From: JAHRVQ01 sp029941905
GTDB taxonomy: Bacteria; Pseudomonadota; Gammaproteobacteria; Pseudomonadales; Azotimanducaceae
Direction of reading: 5' to 3'
Length of the DNA stretch: 64,000 nt
Assembly: GCA_029941905.1 (NCBI GenBank)
Contig: JAPYTQ010000014.1
Span: 1 to 64,000, forward strand
This document shows, one piece after another, positions 59,753 through 64,000 of this stretch. Under the pieces are notes generated by a model. The model had not been told where the DNA came from and ran no database searches. It saw only the letters and a program-made list of their open reading frames with translations. The translations under genes were made by a program, and so were the position numbers. The first letter of the stretch is position 1. The number at the start of each line of letters is the position of its first letter.

Positions 59753-60955
59753 ATGGCGCTAAGAAGATTTCTAGACAAGATAGGGCCTGAGTTTGAACCA
59801 GGTGGCAAGTTTGAAAACTGGTTTGCCGTTTACGAGGCTGTAGACACGATACTTTATTCACCCGGTAATGTGACGGCGGGTGCGTCCCATGTTCGAGACG
59901 CCGTAGAAATCAAACGAATAATGACGACTGTGTGGTGGTGTGCATTCTTCCCGATGATTGCCGGAATGTACTACGTTGGTTTGCAGGCACTGGGTTCGAT
60001 GGAGCAGTTTGGCGTTGATTCCCTCGGTGGTTGGCGAGGTTGGATCCTCGAACTGGTGGCAGGCTATGATGCCTCGAACTGGTGGGACTGCCTGGTTTAT
60101 GGTGCCGTCTTCTATGTCCCGATTTACATGGTGACATTCGTCGTTGGTGGTATCTGGGAAGTTATCTTTGCGGTGAAACGTGGCCACGAAATCAATGAGG
60201 GTTTCTTCGTTACGAGCATTCTTTTCTCATTAACCCTGCCAGCGACCATCCCGCTATGGCAAGTGGCTTTGGGTATTTCTTTCGGCGTGGTGATTGGTAA
60301 GGAAATATTCGGCGGCGTCGGTAAAAATTTCCTCAATCCGGCACTAACAGGCCGGGCATTCCTGTTTTTTGCCTATCCTGCGCAAATGTCCGGTGATGCA
60401 ATCTGGACTGCGGTAGATGGCTTTAGTGGTGCGACGGTACTGGGCGTCGCCGCTGTTGAAGGGATGGCTGGCGTGATGGCAAGTGGAATGACCTGGATGG
60501 ATGCTTTTGTTGGCAACATGCAAGGGTCGGTGGGCGAGACATCCACCATTGCGATATTTATTGGTGGTGTCATTCTGCTGTTCACCAAGATTGCCTCCTG
60601 GAGAATCATCGCGGGATTAATGTTAGGCATGGTAGCGATGTCAACCTTGTTCAATGTGATTGGCTCGGAAACCAACCTCATGTTTGGTATGCCCTGGTAC
60701 TGGCATCTCGTGGTCGGAGGCTTTGCTTTCGGCATGGTATATATGGCAACTGATCCAGTGTCGGCATCGATGACTGACACGGGTAAGTGGGTGTTTGGTG
60801 CGTTGATTGGTGTCATGGTAGTGCTGATTCGGGTTATTAACCCGGCGTTTCCAGAGGGAATGATGCTCGCGATTCTGTTTGCCAATCTGTTCGCACCCTT
60901 GATTGACTGGTTCGTCGTTCGGGCAAATGTGAAACGGAGGCTTGCTCGTGGATAA
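59753..60955 (+). CDS. nqrB: Na+-translocating NADH:quinone reductase subunit B
   Basis: A 400-residue integral membrane subunit with about ten hydrophobic segments. It opens MALRRFLDKIGPEFEPGGKFE, as in NqrB. The covalent FMN site is in DGFSGATVLGV, with Thr228 as the acceptor. NqrB also carries riboflavin and forms part of the Na+ path. The last codons overlap the start of nqrC. Confidence 0.96.
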   Translation: MALRRFLDKIGPEFEPGGKFENWFAVYEAVDTILYSPGNVTAGASHVRDAVEIKRIMTTVWWCAFFPMIAGMYYVGLQALGSMEQFGVDSLGGWRGWILELVAGYDASNWWDCLVYGAVFYVPIYMVTFVVGGIWEVIFAVKRGHEINEGFFVTSILFSLTLPATIPLWQVALGISFGVVIGKEIFGGVGKNFLNPALTGRAFLFFAYPAQMSGDAIWTAVDGFSGATVLGVAAVEGMAGVMASGMTWMDAFVGNMQGSVGETSTIAIFIGGVILLFTKIASWRIIAGLMLGMVAMSTLFNVIGSETNLMFGMPWYWHLVVGGFAFGMVYMATDPVSASMTDTGKWVFGALIGVMVVLIRVINPAFPEGMMLAILFANLFAPLIDWFVVRANVKRRLARG

Positions 60956-61754
60956 CAACAAAGATTCGATGAAGAATGTGGTGATTGTTGCATTGTCACT
61001 TTGCCTGGTCAGCGCAATTATTGTTTCCGGATCAGCCGTCGTACTAAAACCCCTGAGACTCGCAAACAAGGCATTGGACCGAAACAAGAATATTTTGATA
61101 GCGGCAGGTTTGTTTGAACAAAACGTAACGGCTGAATCGAAGATCGATGAATTGTTTAGAGAATTTGAAGTCCGACTGGTTGATCTTGAAGGCAATAGAT
61201 TTTTGACGGATGATGAAACGACCGCCCTGGGGATCGACACCAACCAGTACGATCAGCGTAGAGCTGCCAAAGACACTTCCATATCTATTGAGTTAAGCAG
61301 GGATCAGGATGTCGCTTCCATCAGTCGCAGAGCCAGGTACAGTGTTGCCTATCTACTGAAGAAACAAGGCAGTGTAGAGACTATTGTTTTACCTGTTCAT
61401 GGCTACGGTCTCTGGTCGACCCTGTATGGCTTTATTGCCCTGGAAAGTGACTTAAATACCGTGTCGGGAATCACTTTCTATGAGCACCAGGAAACTGCCG
61501 GGTTGGGTGGTGAAGTGGATAACCCCCGCTGGAAAGATGGTTGGGTTGGAAAGCAGATTTATGGCGCCGACGGGCGTGTCGCACTTAGGGTCATAAAGGG
61601 TTCAGTTGATCCAGCCTCCCGTGATTCGGAGCATCAAATTGATGGCTTGTCGGGGGCTTCCCTGACGAGCCGTGGCGTTCAAAACCTGATTGCGTTCTGG
61701 TTGGGAACAGACGGTTTCGGCCCTGTACTTGAAAGCCTGAGAGGCCAGGGATAA
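60948..61754 (+). CDS. nqrC: Na+-translocating NADH:quinone reductase subunit C
   Basis: About 268 residues from GTG 60948 (MDNNKDSMKN), overlapping nqrB by 8 bases; a TTG two codons earlier is possible. One N-terminal membrane span (VVIVALSLCLVSAIIVSGSAVV) anchors a periplasmic FMN domain. The attachment motif reads DGLSGASLTSRG. In Vibrio NqrC the FMN-bearing residue is Thr in the SGAT motif; here it is Ser (about residue 238). ApbE-type transferases may still modify Ser. All other conserved blocks, such as HETAGLGGEV (here HQETAGLGGEV), are present. Confidence 0.95.
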   Translation: MDNNKDSMKNVVIVALSLCLVSAIIVSGSAVVLKPLRLANKALDRNKNILIAAGLFEQNVTAESKIDELFREFEVRLVDLEGNRFLTDDETTALGIDTNQYDQRRAAKDTSISIELSRDQDVASISRRARYSVAYLLKKQGSVETIVLPVHGYGLWSTLYGFIALESDLNTVSGITFYEHQETAGLGGEVDNPRWKDGWVGKQIYGADGRVALRVIKGSVDPASRDSEHQIDGLSGASLTSRGVQNLIAFWLGTDGFGPVLESLRGQG

Positions 61755-61766
61755 GGATAAAACAAT

Positions 61767-62429
61767 ATGTCGACCGTAAAAGAAATATTACTCACCCCCA
61801 TTCTTAATGATAATCCCATCGGATTGCAGATCCTGGGGATTTGTTCCGCTCTGGCAGTAACCACCAAAATGAGTGTGGCCCTGGTGATGTGTATCGCCCT
61901 GACACTGGTCACTGCGTTCTCCAGTATGATTATCTCGATGATTCGCCATCGGATTCCAACCAGTATTAGGATTATCGTTCAAATGACCGTCATCGCCTCA
62001 CTGGTTATTGTTGTGGACCAGGTTTTAGGCGCTATCGCCTACGATATGAGTAAACAGCTTACCGTGTTTATCGGCCTGATCATTACGAACTGTATTGTGA
62101 TGGGGCGAGCAGAGGCGTTCGCAATGCAAAACGCACCGGGATTAAGTTTTATTGATGGCATCGGCAATGGTCTTGGATACAGCGCAGTTCTGATGACGGT
62201 CGCGTTTATCAGGGAGTTGATGGGTTCAGGGAGTGTATTTGGTTTTGAACTTCTGCCACTGGTGACAAATGGGGGCTGGTACAACCCGATGGGTCTGATG
62301 CTGTTACCTCCCAGTGCGTTTTTTATTATCGGATTGCTTATCTGGGGATTGAGATCCTGGAAAACCGAACAGGTTGAAGAACCTGAGTATGAAATAGGCG
62401 GACATACCGCCCTGACCCAGTCGGTGTAG
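61767..62429 (+). CDS. nqrD: Na+-translocating NADH:quinone reductase subunit D
   Basis: A 220-residue polytopic subunit with about six membrane helices. Typical segments: the opening KEILLTPILNDNPIGLQILGICSALAVT, the FIGLIITNCIVMGRAEAFAM helix with the conserved Cys that coordinates the iron centre between NqrD and NqrE, and SFIDGIGNGLGYSAVLMTVAF. Spacing from nqrC is 12 bases and to nqrE 14 bases. Confidence 0.96.
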   Translation: MSTVKEILLTPILNDNPIGLQILGICSALAVTTKMSVALVMCIALTLVTAFSSMIISMIRHRIPTSIRIIVQMTVIASLVIVVDQVLGAIAYDMSKQLTVFIGLIITNCIVMGRAEAFAMQNAPGLSFIDGIGNGLGYSAVLMTVAFIRELMGSGSVFGFELLPLVTNGGWYNPMGLMLLPPSAFFIIGLLIWGLRSWKTEQVEEPEYEIGGHTALTQSV

Positions 62430-62443
62430 GCGGAGAGAAGTTA

Positions 62444-63055
62444 ATGTTTGAATATTACCTCAGCTTGTTCGTCACCGCGGTTTTCATAGAAAACATGGCG
62501 TTGGTATTCTTTCTCGGTATGTGCACCTTTATCGCCATCTCCAAAAAAATCGAAACGGCCATTGGACTGGGTATTGCCGTTGTTGTAGTACAAGCCATCA
62601 CCGTGCCGGTCAACAACCTGCTGTTCACCTATCTTCTCAATGATGGGGCATTAGCATGGGCAGGTTTGCCGGATGTTGATCTTAGTTTCCTGGGGTTCTT
62701 AAGTTATATCGGTGTCATAGCCGCAATTGTGCAGATTCTTGAAATGTTCCTGGATAAGTATGTACCTGCACTTTACAACGCGCTGGGAGTGTTCCTGCCC
62801 TTGATTACCGTCAATTGCGCAATCCTTGGCGGTTCCCTGTTTATGGTCAATCGCAACTATAACTTCATGGAGAGTACGGTATATGGCATAGGTAGTGGAG
62901 TCGGTTGGGCTATTGCCATTGTCACCCTGGCGGGTATCCGGGAAAAACTGAAATACAGCGACGTCCCTGAAGGTCTTCGCGGATTGGGTATAACCTTTAT
63001 CACTGTGGGTTTGATGTCGTTGGGCTTCATGTCCTTCGGTGGGATTTCGTTATAA
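62444..63055 (+). CDS. nqrE: Na+-translocating NADH:quinone reductase subunit E
   Basis: A 203-residue polytopic subunit with six hydrophobic helices. It begins MFEYYLSLFVTAVFIENMALVFFLGMCTF with the conserved Cys of the intramembrane iron site, and has PLITVNCAILGGSLFM with the second Cys motif. NqrD and NqrE are homologous and adopt inverted topologies. It is followed by nqrF after 27 bases. Confidence 0.96.
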   Translation: MFEYYLSLFVTAVFIENMALVFFLGMCTFIAISKKIETAIGLGIAVVVVQAITVPVNNLLFTYLLNDGALAWAGLPDVDLSFLGFLSYIGVIAAIVQILEMFLDKYVPALYNALGVFLPLITVNCAILGGSLFMVNRNYNFMESTVYGIGSGVGWAIAIVTLAGIREKLKYSDVPEGLRGLGITFITVGLMSLGFMSFGGISL

Positions 63056-63082
63056 GTTGCAGGCGCTAGATTAAGAATTTAT

Positions 63083-64000
63083 ATGACTACTGAAATTATC
63101 CTTGGAGTCTCGATGTTTACTGGCATCATTATGATGCTGGTGTTTGTTATTCTGTTTGCCAGAAAACAGTTGGTCAGTACCGGTGACGTATCGATCGAAA
63201 TCAACGGTGATGCCGACCACGCGTTGCGAAGCCAGGCTGGCGGCAAATTACTGACTACCCTGGCGGATGCCGGGATTTTCCTGTCCTCTGCCTGCGGCGG
63301 CGGTGGTACCTGCGGCCAGTGTCGTTGCAGGGTGACTGATGGCGGTGGTTCCATGCTGTCAACTGAAGAGGGCCACTTCTCCCGCGGTGAAGCCCGGGAT
63401 GGCTGGCGACTCAGCTGCCAGACCGCGGTTAAGCAAAATATGAAAATCGAGGTGCCAGCTGAAATATTTGGTGTCAAACGCTGGGAATGCGAGTTGGTTT
63501 CAAACGGGAATGTGGCCACTTTTATCAAAGAGCTTGTACTGAAATTGCCTGAAGGTGAAGAAGTCGATTTTCGCGCCGGTGGCTTCGTACAATTTGAGAT
63601 ACCCCCTTACGAGATTGATTACCATACGATAGATGTTGAAGATGAGTACCGGGGAGACTGGGACAAGTTTGGTGTGTTTGATCATGTTTCAAAAGTTGAT
63701 GAAGTCACCATCCGTGCCTATTCGATGGCTAATTATCCCGATGAAAAAGGCATTATGAAGTTCAATATTCGCATTGCCTCACCACCGCCCGGAACAGATT
63801 TTCCACCGGGTAAGATGTCTTCTTACCTGTTCTCTCTGAAGCCTGGCGACAAGGTCACCATATTTGGACCGTTCGGTGACTTCTTTGCAAAAAAGACCAG
63901 CAACGAGATGGTCTTCATTGGTGGCGGTGCTGGTATGGCTCCCATGCGCGCACATATTTTTGACCAGTTGTTGCGAATCAACACTGATCGTAAAATCACC
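63083..64000 (+). CDS. nqrF: Na+-translocating NADH:quinone reductase subunit F (3' truncated by window edge)
   Basis: The ATG at 63083 opens a 306-codon frame that runs off the right edge without a stop. One N-terminal membrane span (GVSMFTGIIMMLVFVILFA) is followed by a ferredoxin-like [2Fe-2S] domain with the cysteine pattern SACGGGGTCGQCRC and LSCQ. Then comes a flavin-binding ferredoxin-reductase domain with AYSMANYPDE (RxYS/T-type FAD motif, here RAYSMAN) and the NADH-binding start MVFIGGGAGMAPMRAHI. NqrF takes electrons from NADH. About 100 residues of the usual 407 are missing beyond the edge. Confidence 0.95.
   Translation, partial: MTTEIILGVSMFTGIIMMLVFVILFARKQLVSTGDVSIEINGDADHALRSQAGGKLLTTLADAGIFLSSACGGGGTCGQCRCRVTDGGGSMLSTEEGHFSRGEARDGWRLSCQTAVKQNMKIEVPAEIFGVKRWECELVSNGNVATFIKELVLKLPEGEEVDFRAGGFVQFEIPPYEIDYHTIDVEDEYRGDWDKFGVFDHVSKVDEVTIRAYSMANYPDEKGIMKFNIRIASPPPGTDFPPGKMSSYLFSLKPGDKVTIFGPFGDFFAKKTSNEMVFIGGGAGMAPMRAHIFDQLLRINTDRKIT

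Noticed and set aside
1..64000. tRNA, rRNA, insertion sequences or prophage genes
   Set aside because: No cloverleaf-like sequence, transposase, integrase or phage structural gene was recognised by eye; a dedicated tRNA and IS search was not possible.

Overview
The window is chromosomal DNA of a Gram-negative gammaproteobacterium, most likely marine. Supporting genes are a Na+-translocating NADH:quinone oxidoreductase operon, ribosome modulation factor, LexA, a CsiV-type protein, NAD-specific glutamate dehydrogenase of the 180-kDa class, and a MoxR/Bat operon. From memory, the order nadK / rhomboid / DUF2797 / pepN / bat operon / gdhB / pyrD-rmf / uup / slt / uspA / topA-lexA / MTI phosphorylase / csiV-mfd / gap / nqr resembles a core stretch of Pseudomonas chromosomes, so I place the organism near Pseudomonadales/Cellvibrionales with moderate confidence. 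Two runs of exactly 100 N (10599-10698 and 14529-14628) show it is a draft scaffold.

Layout. (1) 1-6.8 kb is an accessory-looking, AT-richer, surface-related segment: a gene tail running off the left edge, a broken DUF2142-type membrane gene, a membrane sulfatase/transferase-fold protein, a small YLDPGTGS protein, a methyltransferase with a kinase-like front half, and a formylglycine-type sulfatase lipoprotein. (2) 7.1-16.6 kb carries a metallophosphoesterase, a pappalysin-like metalloprotease lipoprotein, a PLP enzyme, cysE, nadK, a MocA/XdhC molybdenum-hydroxylase maturation pair, a 12-nt tandem repeat array, a rhomboid protease and a DUF2797 protein. (3) 16.7-31.5 kb holds pepN, the six-gene MoxR-DUF58-DUF4381-BatA-BatB/C-BatD operon on the minus strand, and the large glutamate dehydrogenase. 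(4) 31.5-41.7 kb holds pyrD, rmf, amtB, ddl, a ZntR-like regulator, an ABC-F ATPase, a glutaredoxin-like protein, tatD, the lytic transglycosylase slt and a universal stress protein. (5) 41.8-51.7 kb holds topA, lexA, a SPOR-like protein, an MscS channel, hpt, a SapC-family protein with a basic repeat tail, a methylthioinosine phosphorylase and csiV. (6) 51.7-64 kb holds mfd, a retropepsin-like protein, an N-terminally extended GAPDH and nqrA-nqrF, the last cut by the right edge.

Functional links: hpt and the MTI phosphorylase could salvage methylthioadenosine-derived hypoxanthine to IMP. amtB and the glutamate dehydrogenase both handle ammonium nitrogen. The MoxR/Bat operon encodes an AAA+ ATPase with several VWA proteins at the membrane. 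NqrA-F couple NADH oxidation to Na+ export.

Most of the window is conserved housekeeping sequence, and I did not find a clear new defence or biosynthetic system. The most unusual signals are: 12-15-nt short tandem duplications at several unrelated loci (nadK start, pepN-batD junction, SapC tail, both assembly gaps); a ddl gene whose conserved N-terminus has no ATG/GTG/TTG start; a probable false assembly gap; serine instead of threonine at the predicted FMN attachment site of NqrC; a perfect 19-bp palindrome in front of the glutamate dehydrogenase; and a SapC-family protein with a histone H1/PhaF-like tail.
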